DNA of 64,000 nucleotides, taken from positions 62,001-126,000 of the forward strand of contig NZ_JAMOHZ010000006.1 in NCBI RefSeq assembly GCF_024448715.1, in the 5' to 3' direction. Position 1 is the stretch's first letter; each line of letters opens with the position of its first letter. Below the pieces are notes generated by a model. It worked only from the letters and a program-made list of their open reading frames with translations, ran no database searches and was not told the DNA's origin. Made by a program: the position numbers and the translations under genes. Shown one piece after another: positions 25,496 to 35,084 of this stretch. Source of the DNA: Stutzerimonas stutzeri (lineage in GTDB: Bacteria > Pseudomonadota > Gammaproteobacteria > Pseudomonadales > Pseudomonadaceae).

Positions 25496-28400
25496 ATGGA
25501 CGATCGTACCGCTCTCCATTCTCGCAAGCCTTGGCTGCCATTGGCGGTGACGTTGGCCTTGATGGTAGGGCTCGGAGGATGGGTCGGCTGGCAATGGCAT
25601 GTTCAGGAAATGCGGATTCGTGCCGAGCAGGCGCAGCGATTCAACCTGGCTGTTAATGATGTCGAAAACACGCTACGTGAGCGCATGCGCGCCTATGAAA
25701 TGGTTTTGCGTGGTCTCGCTGGCCTTTTCGTTGGCAGCGATACTGTCTCGCTGAACGATTGGAATCGTGCCTCGGACCAGCTTCAACTTCAGGATTTCTA
25801 CCCGGGCATCCAGGCCCTCTCGCTGGCGCGTTACGCGCGCGACGAAAATCTTCAATCCGTTCTCGCCCGGATCCGCGGGGATGACCGTGCCGATTTCCGC
25901 ATGTATCCACCCGGCAAGCGCGACGAATATCTGATCGCCGAATATATTCACCCGCTCGACTGGCGTAATCGTAGAGTGGTTGGCTTCGACATGTTCAGTG
26001 AGGAAACCCGCCGGGAAGCCATCATCGGCGCGCGTAACATCGGCACGCCAATGCTTACCGGGCCCTTGCGCCTCAAGCAGGAAACCGAGCAGAACGCTCA
26101 GGTCGGCATCCTGTTATTCCTGCCGCTGTACCGAACCGGCGCGCCGACCACAACGCTCGAAGAGCGGCAAAGCGCCTTCGTCGGTACCCTGCACGGCGCG
26201 TTCCGGCTGACCGATCTGATGGAGGGCGTGCTGGGTTCGCGCAGTAAGTTGTTCCAGCTGCAACTGTTCGATGCTGCCGCGCCGGACGAACCGCTGCTGG
26301 TGGGGCGTGCACCGGTTAGCAGCGATGCGGGCTTTCACCGCACCCGCAATATTTACATGTATGGCCGCAGCTGGCAGCTGGAAGTCGCCAGTACGCCAGA
26401 ATACGAGGCCATTTTGCGTAGCTCTGGGCGGGCCTTCAGTCTGGCTGCGGCAATGACCGCGGCGGTGTTATTTGCGCTGATGATAGGCGGCTATCTGTAC
26501 CTGCGCGAGCGAGCGCTGCGCAGTAGTCAGATTCTCGGGGCGCAGCTTCAAGAGCGCGAAGCACGGTTTCGCCATCTGATCGAGCAATTGCCAGTGGCGA
26601 CCCTGCTATGCGACTCCCTGGGGCGTATAGAACTGGCGAACCAGAGTGCCGCGTCTCTACTTGGCAGCAGTGCCGATTTGCTTGCGGGCGAACGTCTGCG
26701 TCGCTATGTCCCGGGCGCACTGGATGTACCCTCGCACGAGCAGCGGCTCGAGGCCAACCTTCAGGAAAGCCAGGCGCTGCGCGAGGACGGTACGCCGATA
26801 CCTGTTTCGTTGAGTCTGACCAGCTTCAGTCGGGACGACGGTATTCACCATCTGCTTAATCTGGTCGATCTGCAGCAGCGCAAGCGCGATGAGGAGCGTT
26901 TCCGTAATGTGGTCGAAGCATCGCCGAATGCCTTTTTGCTGTTCGACTACGACGGCACGATCATCATGGTCAATCGGCAGACCGAACTGTTGTTCGGTTA
27001 TAGCCGGCAGGAGCTGCTGGGCCAGTCGGTCGATCTACTGATCCCCGAGTCGATGCGCAAGATCTACTTGGAAGTACGGCACCGTTTCGTTCAAGCGCCG
27101 GAAACACGCCGCCTGGGCGATAATCGCGAACTGTTCGGCCGCCACCGGGAGGGCCATCTGCTACCCGTTGAAGTTGGCCTATCGCCATTGCGCAGCGGCG
27201 AAGAGCAGTTGGTACAGGCGGTCGTGACCGATATCGGTCACCGCAAGGCGGCCGAACGACGCTTGCGCGATCAAGCCAACGAGCTGGTCATCGCCAACCG
27301 CTACAAATCCGAGTTTCTTGCAAACATGTCCCATGAGCTGCGTACGCCGCTCAATAGCATCCTGATCCTGAGCGATCAGCTCAGGCAGAACGCGGCCAGC
27401 AACCTCACCGAGAAGCAGGTCCGGCATGCCGACATCATTCATCGCGCCGGGCACGATCTGCTGCAGTTGATCAACGACGTGCTCGACCTGGCCAAGATCG
27501 AGGCTGGCCACATGCAGATCAAGCCGGAGCCGCTGGATCTGGCCGAGCTGTTGGTGGAGGTGACTGCCGGGCTACAGCCCATGGCCGAGCAGAAGGGGCT
27601 GACGCTGAGCACGCGGATTGACCCAGATGTACCGGTGTCTGTCATCAGCGACCGTGCACGCTTGCAGCAGATCCTGCGCAACCTGATTACCAACGCACTG
27701 AAGTTCACCGAGCAAGGCTCCGTGGACATCCGCGTCGCGTGCAAGCCGGCTGAGACTCCAACCGACGACGATGTGCTGCAAATTTTTGTCAGCGATACCG
27801 GCATCGGTATCGCTGAGGATCAGCACGAGCGTATCTTTCAAGCCTTCCAGCAGATCGACGGCTCGATCAGCCGGCAGTACGGCGGCACGGGACTTGGCCT
27901 TGCGATTGCGCGGCAACTGGCTGAAGTGCTCGGCGGCGGCATCATACTCAGAAGCGCGCCGGGCCAGGGCTCTTGTTTTACCGTCGAGTTGCCGCTGAAG
28001 CCGGCGGCGAATACGGAAATCAGGACGTTGCGACCATCCCAACGCCGTGGCCAGGGACGTGGTCTATTGATCGTCGAAGACGATGCCGATTTTGCCTCGG
28101 TGGTAGCTGAAGTCGGACAGTCCCATGGCTTTTCCAGCGTGATCTGCGGCACCGGTCAGGAGGGGCTGGATGCCCTCGAACGAGACCGTTTCGCTGCGGT
28201 AATCCTGGATATTCTGCTTCCGGATATCAGCGGCTGGCAGGTGCATCGGATGTTGCGGGCCGATTCACGGCACCAGGGCATGCCGGTATACGTCATTTCC
28301 TGCGTGCCACAGCCGCATGGCTGGTCGGACGACAGTTCGCGCTATCTGCTCAAGCCGGTGGCGCAGTCGGAGTTGGAGCGCCTGTTCATCGAGCTGGCGC

Positions 28401-29200
28401 GCGAGGAAGCCAATCCAACATGGTTGCTGCTAGTCGAGACCGATTCCGAGCGGCGCCGGCAACTGCGCGAGCATTTCGAAAGCCTTGGATATCGAGTCAC
28501 CGATTGTCAGCGCAGCGAGGATGCGCGACTGGCCTATGCGGAGCATCCGTTTACCGTGCTGATCATCGATTTCGACCTTCCCGATGAAGATGGTCTGGAC
28601 CTTCTCGAGGCGCTCGATCGCCTGCGTTCGCTAAAAGATGTACGCGTTGTATTGAACAGCCGTGAATCGCTCTCCGAGAAGAATCGGGAGCGGCTTCGGC
28701 GCTATTCGTCGGTTGCGTTGTCAAAAACAGAGGGACTGGAGCATATGGATGATGCGTTGAAACCCACCGCAGTCGAATCTGCGGCCCCGTACACAAACGA
28801 GGTGGACCACCCCATGCTGGGGCAGCGCGTGCTGCTGGTAGACCCCGATGTACGGGCCATTTATGCCATCAGCGCGATGCTCGACGAGCAGGGACTGCAG
28901 GTGGTTCCGGCCACAACCAGCACTGAGGCGCTCGAACGATTCGATGACGATGCCTTCGATCTGGCATTGGTGGACATGTCACTGCCGAATAATGACGGCG
29001 CTGCACTGATCCGCCAGCTGAGAAACGACTATGGTTGTCAGGTGCCGATCGTGGCGTTGGCAGCTGATGCCGATCCGGCCGTTCGCGATCAGAGTATCGC
29101 GGCTGGTGCCGACGATTTTTTGTTCAAGCCGATCGATGGTCCCAAATTGGTCGAGTTGTTGCGCCGCTGCCTTGGGCGTGCTGATGACCTTGGTCCATAA
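25496..29200 (+). CDS. CHASE-PAS-PAS hybrid histidine kinase with three receivers
   Basis: A 1234-residue membrane kinase. Order: transmembrane helix (13-33), periplasmic CHASE-type sensor (about 60-300), second helix (314-336), PAS (355-460), PAS (465-585), HisKA (603-672, His613 in MSHELRTPLN), HATPase (714-836, NALKF, SDTGIGI, GGTGLGLAIA), then receivers at 855-965 (Asp905), 975-1085 (Asp1025) and 1110-1225 (Asp1160). Receiver 1 is canonical; receiver 2 has ETD in place of the acidic pair; receiver 3 has DPD and Ala in place of the switch Thr/Ser (VALAAD). No HPt domain is seen. GGAGG precedes the ATG. The c-di-GMP gene immediately downstream is the probable output. Confidence 0.88.
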   Translation: MDDRTALHSRKPWLPLAVTLALMVGLGGWVGWQWHVQEMRIRAEQAQRFNLAVNDVENTLRERMRAYEMVLRGLAGLFVGSDTVSLNDWNRASDQLQLQDFYPGIQALSLARYARDENLQSVLARIRGDDRADFRMYPPGKRDEYLIAEYIHPLDWRNRRVVGFDMFSEETRREAIIGARNIGTPMLTGPLRLKQETEQNAQVGILLFLPLYRTGAPTTTLEERQSAFVGTLHGAFRLTDLMEGVLGSRSKLFQLQLFDAAAPDEPLLVGRAPVSSDAGFHRTRNIYMYGRSWQLEVASTPEYEAILRSSGRAFSLAAAMTAAVLFALMIGGYLYLRERALRSSQILGAQLQEREARFRHLIEQLPVATLLCDSLGRIELANQSAASLLGSSADLLAGERLRRYVPGALDVPSHEQRLEANLQESQALREDGTPIPVSLSLTSFSRDDGIHHLLNLVDLQQRKRDEERFRNVVEASPNAFLLFDYDGTIIMVNRQTELLFGYSRQELLGQSVDLLIPESMRKIYLEVRHRFVQAPETRRLGDNRELFGRHREGHLLPVEVGLSPLRSGEEQLVQAVVTDIGHRKAAERRLRDQANELVIANRYKSEFLANMSHELRTPLNSILILSDQLRQNAASNLTEKQVRHADIIHRAGHDLLQLINDVLDLAKIEAGHMQIKPEPLDLAELLVEVTAGLQPMAEQKGLTLSTRIDPDVPVSVISDRARLQQILRNLITNALKFTEQGSVDIRVACKPAETPTDDDVLQIFVSDTGIGIAEDQHERIFQAFQQIDGSISRQYGGTGLGLAIARQLAEVLGGGIILRSAPGQGSCFTVELPLKPAANTEIRTLRPSQRRGQGRGLLIVEDDADFASVVAEVGQSHGFSSVICGTGQEGLDALERDRFAAVILDILLPDISGWQVHRMLRADSRHQGMPVYVISCVPQPHGWSDDSSRYLLKPVAQSELERLFIELAREEANPTWLLLVETDSERRRQLREHFESLGYRVTDCQRSEDARLAYAEHPFTVLIIDFDLPDEDGLDLLEALDRLRSLKDVRVVLNSRESLSEKNRERLRRYSSVALSKTEGLEHMDDALKPTAVESAAPYTNEVDHPMLGQRVLLVDPDVRAIYAISAMLDEQGLQVVPATTSTEALERFDDDAFDLALVDMSLPNNDGAALIRQLRNDYGCQVPIVALAADADPAVRDQSIAAGADDFLFKPIDGPKLVELLRRCLGRADDLGP

Positions 29201-29298
29201 AGGAGAAAGCGTGTGACGCATCGTTCATGCCGGGCTGGCGTCCTTGCCGACGCCGCCGAAGTCGGAATCTACCGTGTGCTGAGCAGGGGAGCCGGTTA

Positions 29299-31440
29299 AT
29301 GCTGCGGGTACAAGCCAAAGCACAGCCACGTACCCGCACGCTGCTGGTGGTCGATGATCGCGAGGCAAATCTGGTCGCGATGGAAGCCTTGCTGGGTGAT
29401 GGCGACTGGCAGGTCCATACGGTGAATTCCGGTGAGGCAGCCCTGCAGGCGCTGCTCGATCTGGATGTGGAGCTCGTGTTGCTGGATGTACAGATGCCGG
29501 GAATGGATGGCTTCGAAGTCGCGCGACTGATGCGTGGCAGCCCGCATACCCGCTATACCCCGATCATCTTCGTCTCGGCCATCGCGCACACCCGCGATTC
29601 GGTGTTGCGTGGTTATGCCACGGGTGCGGTGGACTTCATTCTGAAGCCCTTCGATCCGCAGGTGCTCAAGCACAAGATCAATACACTGCTGAGCCACGAG
29701 CATAATCGTCGTGATCTGCAACTGCTCACCCAGCAGCTCGACAGTGCTCGGGCGTTCAATGCATCGGTACTGAACAATGCCGCCGAAGGCATTCTTGTGG
29801 TGGGCGAAGACGGCTACATCAATTTCGCCAACCCGGCGATCGCGCAGATGCTACATACCAGCGTCGATGCCCTGCAGGGCACCGCGCTGGTCGATCACCT
29901 GGCCTCTCCGCAGATGCCCGACGTCTGGCGCGACACCGATTTCTACAAGCATTGGCGCAGCGGCGATACCTATCGCCTGCACGAGGCGCAGCTGAACACC
30001 ACCCGTGGTACCACGCTGCCAGTGGCCCTGTCGTCATCGCCGTTGCCTCGCCAGCAGCGCTCGATGGTCGTCATCGCGCTGGACATGTCGGTGGTGCGCA
30101 ATCTCCACGTTCAGTTGGAAACCCAGGCGGTCACCGATTCGCTGACGGGTCTGTTGAATCGTCGAGGCTTCCATCAGGCGCTGGACTCGGCATTGGCTAG
30201 GGTCGACCGGAATGGCAAGCGCATGGCCATCCTCTATATCGATCTTGACGGCTTCAAGCGCATCAACGACTCGCTGGGGCATGATGCCGGCGACGAGATT
30301 CTCTGCCGCGTGGCTCGGGTGCTGGAAACCTGCATGCGCCCCTACGACATCATCGCGCGCATGGGTGGCGACGAGTTCACTGCGCTGCTGGACTCTCTCG
30401 ATCATCCAGAGGATGCCGCCAAGGTGGCCGAGAAGCTCATTGAACTGATTTCGGTTCGGCACACCATCGACGGAACCGAGGTCACCCTTGGCGCCAGCAT
30501 CGGCATTGCGCATTTCCCCGACAGCGGGCAAAGCGTGGAAGAGCTGCTGCGTTCGGCGGACATGGCCATGTACGAAGCCAAGCGCGCCGGGCGGCAGCAA
30601 TACCGTTTCTTTTCCAAGGAAATGAACGGCCGTGCCCATGCGCGCCTGATGATGGAAGAAAACCTGCGCAGCACCATCGAGCGCAATGGTTTCGCCCTGG
30701 CTTATCAGCCGCAGGTGATCCTCGAGACGGGCGAATTGCGCGGCTTCGAGGCCTTGCTGCGTTGGGATTTTGCCGGCCGCGGCATGGTCGAGCCGAACGT
30801 CTTTATCCCATTACTGGAAGAAACCCGGCTTATCGATCGTGTCGGCGAATGGGCGCTGCGCGAAGGCTTGGCGCAATGCCGCGATTGGCGTGAGCGGTTC
30901 GGCGAAAAGCTGATCCTGAGCTTTAACGTCAGCCCGGTGCAGTTCGGCCGGGCCGGATTACTTGACGAATTGCGCCGCCTGCTCGACGAATATCAGCTCG
31001 ACCCCCGTCAGTTGGAGCTGGAGGTCACCGAAGGCGCGCTGATGCAGAATCTTGAACAGAGCTGCGACAAGCTCCGGCAGTTGCGCGAATTGGGTGTGCG
31101 GGTAGCGGTGGATGACTTCGGCACCGGCTATTCGTCACTGGCCTATCTGCGACATTTCGATCTGGACACGCTGAAGATCGACCGGCTGTTCATCGCCAAT
31201 ATGCTCGATTCGCCGCGCGATGCCGCGGTGGTCAGTACCATCATCGATCTGGGGCGGAACCTCGAGCTCGAAGTCATCGCCGAGGGCGTCGAAACGCTGG
31301 CTCAGCGTGATTGGCTGATCACCCATGGTTGCCAGGTGATGCAGGGCTTCCTGGTGGCGCCAGGACTGACGGTCGACGATGCTCTCGCATTTCCCCGCGA
31401 AGTCGATTGGCTGCAGCTGGATCACCAAACGGCCGGATGA
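29299..31440 (+). CDS. Response regulator with PAS, GGDEF and EAL domains
   Basis: A 713-residue cytoplasmic protein: receiver (12-130, phospho-acceptor Asp63 in LLDVQMPGMDG, Lys116), PAS (about 150-270), GGDEF (275-435) and EAL (450-705). The diguanylate cyclase signature GGDEF (356-360) and an upstream RxxD inhibitory site (RPYD) are intact, and the phosphodiesterase has EALLRW, DDFGTGYSSL and EGVET, so both synthesis and breakdown of c-di-GMP are possible; balance may be set by phosphorylation. The start at 29299 (GGAG, 7 nt) is preferred over the open frame to 29227. It sits 98 nt after the CHASE kinase on the same strand, its likely cognate. Confidence 0.88.
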   Translation: MLRVQAKAQPRTRTLLVVDDREANLVAMEALLGDGDWQVHTVNSGEAALQALLDLDVELVLLDVQMPGMDGFEVARLMRGSPHTRYTPIIFVSAIAHTRDSVLRGYATGAVDFILKPFDPQVLKHKINTLLSHEHNRRDLQLLTQQLDSARAFNASVLNNAAEGILVVGEDGYINFANPAIAQMLHTSVDALQGTALVDHLASPQMPDVWRDTDFYKHWRSGDTYRLHEAQLNTTRGTTLPVALSSSPLPRQQRSMVVIALDMSVVRNLHVQLETQAVTDSLTGLLNRRGFHQALDSALARVDRNGKRMAILYIDLDGFKRINDSLGHDAGDEILCRVARVLETCMRPYDIIARMGGDEFTALLDSLDHPEDAAKVAEKLIELISVRHTIDGTEVTLGASIGIAHFPDSGQSVEELLRSADMAMYEAKRAGRQQYRFFSKEMNGRAHARLMMEENLRSTIERNGFALAYQPQVILETGELRGFEALLRWDFAGRGMVEPNVFIPLLEETRLIDRVGEWALREGLAQCRDWRERFGEKLILSFNVSPVQFGRAGLLDELRRLLDEYQLDPRQLELEVTEGALMQNLEQSCDKLRQLRELGVRVAVDDFGTGYSSLAYLRHFDLDTLKIDRLFIANMLDSPRDAAVVSTIIDLGRNLELEVIAEGVETLAQRDWLITHGCQVMQGFLVAPGLTVDDALAFPREVDWLQLDHQTAG

Positions 31441-31460
31441 TACCGGCCTGTACGGTCAGC

Positions 31461-31622
31461 TAGTGGCCTGTTCGGCTAGTTGGTTAACTCAAGTTCGGAT
31501 GACTGAGGTTCTGAGACAAGGCGCTGCGACAAGTCATAGCTGGCTATGGCGAGGAGCAGCAACGCAGTATCAGAGCCTCAGGCGCCGAAGTTGACTAACT
31601 GAACTAGCCACACAGGTCACTA
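31461..31622. repeat. 162-bp palindromic element (MITE-like)
   Basis: The two halves are near-perfect inverted copies. The ends read TAGTGGCCTG and CAGGTCACTA; internal matches include GGCTAGTT, TTCGG, CTGAGG and TCTGA, converging on a central CATAGC-TG-GCTATG. No coding capacity is present. It fills the gap between two convergent genes, and its last three bases supply the TAG stop of the minus-strand acyltransferase gene. It may also act as a bidirectional terminator. Confidence 0.75.
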
Positions 31623-32534
31623 AGGCTGGCGGCTCGGCGGAAATTGGCGGTGCAGCGCCTCGAGCGTGTCGTCCTTGTCGCTCCATAGTTCGTTGACCCA
31701 CTCCTGGAAACTCAGCCGATAGCGCTCGTCCTGATCGTAACTGCGATGCAGGAACTCGGCGGGAATCGGCAGCGAATCGATGCGCATCACCACTTGGCCG
31801 ATCCGGCCGCAGAGCAGATCCCAGAAGCTCGGGTTGCCGTCCGGATAGTGAATGGTGACGTTGATCAGCGAGGTCAACTGTTCCCCCATAGCGTCAATTA
31901 CGAAAGCGATGCCGCCGGCCCTGGGTTTTAGCAGGTAGCGATAGGGCGAGGCTTGCTCATCGTGCTTGTCCTGGGTGAAGCGTGTGCCCTCGAGGAAGTT
32001 GAATACCGAAACCGGATTAGTCCGGTAGCGCTCGCACGCCTTGCGGGTGGTGGCCAGATCTTCGCCACGCTTTTCCGGATACTTGGTCAGGTATTCCTTG
32101 GTGAAACGCTTCATGAAGGGAAACTCCAGCGCCCACCAGCACAGGCCGATCACCGGCACCCAGATCAGTTCCTGTTTGAGAAAAAATTTCAGAATAGGCA
32201 TGCGCCGGTTCAACTGATATTGCAGCATCAGGATATCGGCCCAGCTTTGATGATTGCTGGTGACCAGATAGGAATGCTGCATATCGACCTTTTCCAGGCC
32301 CTGCACGTCCCATTGCGTGCGTCGCACCTGATCCATCCAGAAGCCGTTCACGGCCATCCATGACTCCGCGATCCAGTGCATGCCGAAGCGCAGCGCGCGC
32401 TGAACGCGAGGAATCGGCAGCGCCAGCTTGAGCAGCGAAAGGGCAAAGAGCGGCCAGCACCAGAACAGCGTGTTCAGCGCCAGGGTCAGGCCGGCGAGGG
32501 TGCCTCGCAGGGGAGCGGGAAGGAAGCTCAGCAT
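31620..32534 (-). CDS. PlsC-type acyltransferase
   Basis: A 304-residue membrane acyltransferase with an N-terminal hydrophobic region (ALNTLFWCWPLFALSLLKL), the catalytic TSNHQSWADI (NHxxxxD) at about residue 92, FLEGTRFT as acceptor-binding motif and a conserved lysine-rich loop. It probably acylates lysophosphatidic acid or a related lipid, like E. coli YihG. Its stop codon lies in the terminal repeat of the adjacent palindromic element. Confidence 0.85.
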   Translation of the reverse strand: MLSFLPAPLRGTLAGLTLALNTLFWCWPLFALSLLKLALPIPRVQRALRFGMHWIAESWMAVNGFWMDQVRRTQWDVQGLEKVDMQHSYLVTSNHQSWADILMLQYQLNRRMPILKFFLKQELIWVPVIGLCWWALEFPFMKRFTKEYLTKYPEKRGEDLATTRKACERYRTNPVSVFNFLEGTRFTQDKHDEQASPYRYLLKPRAGGIAFVIDAMGEQLTSLINVTIHYPDGNPSFWDLLCGRIGQVVMRIDSLPIPAEFLHRSYDQDERYRLSFQEWVNELWSDKDDTLEALHRQFPPSRQP

Positions 32535-32863
32535 AGGTCGTCTCGTCGATACGGCTGATTCGAGGCGCCAAGGGTAGCGATTGCGCGCCGAACTGCAACT
32601 GTCGCGAGTGCCGGCCTAGCGACGTTTTGTATCAAGCAGATAGCAACCGGTAGCAAAACGCAGGGGCGGACGAACGTAGGGTGGGCCGGGCGGCGCTCCG
32701 CTTCAGCCCACCGGGACTTTTCATGCACGTAGGGTAGGCCTCAGCCCACCAGAGCTTTTCAGACGAGTTGGTGGGCTGAAGCCCACCCTACGGGACGCCG
32801 CACGGCCCACCCTACGGTACGGGTCCCCATCGCTGGTACGCCCGCCAGCTTTTGTTTCAAGCT
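32535..32863. other. Intergenic region with repeats
   Basis: A 329-bp region downstream of pta and upstream of the acyltransferase gene. Its right two thirds (32676-32817) are a cluster of GTAGGGTGGGC repeats; the left third should hold the acyltransferase promoter, which I cannot place. Confidence 0.4.
32676..32817. repeat. Cluster of GTAGGGTGGGC / GCCCACC repeats
   Basis: Four related units: 32676-32712 (GTAGGGTGGGC ... TTCAGCCCACC with a longer spacer), 32729-32750 (GTAGGGTAGGC-type), 32770-32791 (inverted, GGTGGGCTGAAGCCCACC inside), and a partial inverted one at 32804-32817 (CCCACCCTACGG). Each is itself palindromic (GTGGGCTGAAGCCCAC), as in REP-type elements dispersed in Pseudomonas genomes. 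No REP-associated transposase is in the window. Confidence 0.7.
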
Positions 32864-34966
32864 TCAGGCTTGCTCGCCAGCGCTATCGGCCTGTAGGGCG
32901 GTGAGGGCAATGGTGAAGACGATGTCGTCCACCAACGCACCGCGGGACAGGTCGTTCACCGGCTTGCGCAGGCCTTGCAGCATCGGACCGACGCTGATCA
33001 CGTTGGCGCTGCGCTGAACCGCCTTGTAGGTGGTGTTGCCGGTGTTCAGGTCAGGGAAGATGAAAACAGTGGCCTGACCTGCAACCAGGCTGTTCGGCGC
33101 TTTTTGTTTGCCGACGCTGGCGACCGACGCGGCGTCATATTGCAGCGGGCCATCGATCGGCAAGTCGGGCGCGCGCTCTTGTGCGATGCGTGTGGCTTCG
33201 GCGACTTTTTCCACCTCGGCGCCGCTACCGGAGGTCCCGGTGGAATAGCTGATCATCGCCACTCTTGGCGTGACGCCAAGGGCGACGGCAGATTCAGCGC
33301 TCTGCAACGCGATCTCTGCCAGCTCGGTAGCGCTCGGGTTCGGATTGACCGCGCAATCGCCATAGACGAGTACCTGATCCGGCAGCAGCATGAAGAACAC
33401 CGAAGAGACCAGGCTGTAGCCAGGCGCGGTCTTGATCAGCTGCAGGGCCGGGCGGATGGTGTTCGCGGTGGTATGCACCGCGCCGGAAACCAGGCCATCC
33501 ACCTCATCCAGCGCCAGCATCATGGTGCCGAGCACCACGGTGTCCTTGAGCTGTTCACGCGCATCGTCCGGGGTCAGGCCTTTCGCCTTGCGCATTTCGC
33601 ACATGGGTTCGACGTAGTGGTTGATGATCAGCTCGGGGTCGAGGATTTCCAGGCCAGCCGGCAGGTCGATGCCCTGCTCGCGCGCGACTGATTGGACCTC
33701 TTCCGGCTTGGCCAGCAGTACGCAACGGGCAATGCCGCGTTCCTGACAAATCGCCGCGGCGCGGATGGTGCGTGGCTCGTTGCCTTCGGGCAAAACGATG
33801 CGCTTGTTCGCTTGCTGGGCGCGCTTGACCAATTGATAGCGGAACGCCGGCGGTGACAGGCGCAACTCGCTGCGGGGCACGCTGAGGCGTGTGTGGAGCA
33901 GTTCGGGTTGCAGATGCTTGGCGATGAAGTCGGTCACCTGGCGCGCGCGCTCGATGTCGTCTACCGGGGTTTCCTTGTTCAGACCGAACAGGCTGGTCGC
34001 GGTATCGTAGGAACCGGTCTGCACGGTCATCACCGGTAGGCCGCCGTCGAGAGCCGCCTTACACAGCTCAAGGATACGTGGGTCCGGGGCGAAGTCGCTG
34101 CAAAGCAGCAAGCCGGCGAGCTCGACGCCATTGAGTGAGGCCAGGCTCGCCGCAAGGATGATGTCGTCGCGATCGCCGGGAGTGACGACCAGCACGCCCG
34201 GTTGCAGTAGCTGCACGGTGTTGGGGACGGCTCGGGCGCAAAGCACGATTTTGTTGACGCGGCGCTGCTCGGCGCCGCCGGCGTGAAGCACTTTGGCGTC
34301 CAACAGCTGGGCAATGTCGCGGGTACGCAGGGCGTTCAGCTCTTCAGCGAAGGGAATCGCGCCGAGCAGCTGGAAATCCTGGGAGCCAAGGAGTGGCAAC
34401 TGCTCCTTGAGCCGCTCGACGAATGCTGGCACGCCATCGTCGCTTTTGATCTTATTGAGTACCACCCCAAGCACCTTCGGGTCCTTGGCACCACCGAACA
34501 GCTGCGCCTGGATCTCGATACGTTCGGCCATGCGTTTGAGGGTGTCGCCTCCTTGTGCGGAAATCAGTATGACTTCCGCGTCGAGGCTCTTGGCCAGATG
34601 GGTATTGATGCGCGAGGTGTGGTTGAACTCACGCGTCGGCACCATGCCTTCGACGATCACTACATCCTTGCCTGCCGCGACTTCCTGATAGCGGCTGATT
34701 ACATCTTCGAGCAGCAGATCGAGTTCGCCATCGGCCAGTTGTCGCTCCACCTGTTCCAGCGGCAGCGGTTCGGGCGAGGAAATGCCCAGGGTGTTCTCCA
34801 CCAGCACGCAGGAGCGTTCGCGGCCCTGATCGAGCGCGAACGGCTGGGCGATTGGCTTGAAGAAGCCGACCTTCAGCCCAGCGTGTTCAAGCGCGCTAAT
34901 CAGGCCGAGGCTGATGGAATTGAGGCCGCCGCCGAAACCGCAGGGGGCAAGGAAGAGCGTATGCAT
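32864..34966 (-). CDS. pta: Phosphate acetyltransferase
   Basis: A 700-residue long-form Pta. It has an N-terminal DRTGG/AAA-like domain (residues 1-380, MHTLFLAPCGFGGGLNSISLGLISAL) and a C-terminal PTA domain (about 385-700, RIVLPEGNEPRTIRAA, SGAVHTTANTIRPALQ, VFPDLN-like FIFPDLNTGNTTYKAVQR). It converts acetyl-CoA and phosphate to acetyl phosphate and CoA. The ATG at 34966 has GGAG with 6-nt spacing; an upstream in-frame start would add an unrelated 27 residues. Lies 118 nt downstream of ackA, the usual operon order ackA-pta. Confidence 0.95.
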   Translation of the reverse strand: MHTLFLAPCGFGGGLNSISLGLISALEHAGLKVGFFKPIAQPFALDQGRERSCVLVENTLGISSPEPLPLEQVERQLADGELDLLLEDVISRYQEVAAGKDVVIVEGMVPTREFNHTSRINTHLAKSLDAEVILISAQGGDTLKRMAERIEIQAQLFGGAKDPKVLGVVLNKIKSDDGVPAFVERLKEQLPLLGSQDFQLLGAIPFAEELNALRTRDIAQLLDAKVLHAGGAEQRRVNKIVLCARAVPNTVQLLQPGVLVVTPGDRDDIILAASLASLNGVELAGLLLCSDFAPDPRILELCKAALDGGLPVMTVQTGSYDTATSLFGLNKETPVDDIERARQVTDFIAKHLQPELLHTRLSVPRSELRLSPPAFRYQLVKRAQQANKRIVLPEGNEPRTIRAAAICQERGIARCVLLAKPEEVQSVAREQGIDLPAGLEILDPELIINHYVEPMCEMRKAKGLTPDDAREQLKDTVVLGTMMLALDEVDGLVSGAVHTTANTIRPALQLIKTAPGYSLVSSVFFMLLPDQVLVYGDCAVNPNPSATELAEIALQSAESAVALGVTPRVAMISYSTGTSGSGAEVEKVAEATRIAQERAPDLPIDGPLQYDAASVASVGKQKAPNSLVAGQATVFIFPDLNTGNTTYKAVQRSANVISVGPMLQGLRKPVNDLSRGALVDDIVFTIALTALQADSAGEQA

Positions 34967-35084
34967 AGGGATCTCCGGTCGAGAAGAGGGCGATGGCGTT
35001 GCTGAGCGCGAACCCGGCGCCTGAATGGGATTGCCGGATTCGCGCAACGCGCATGCGTGACTGCCTGTTGTTCAGGCGTCGAGG

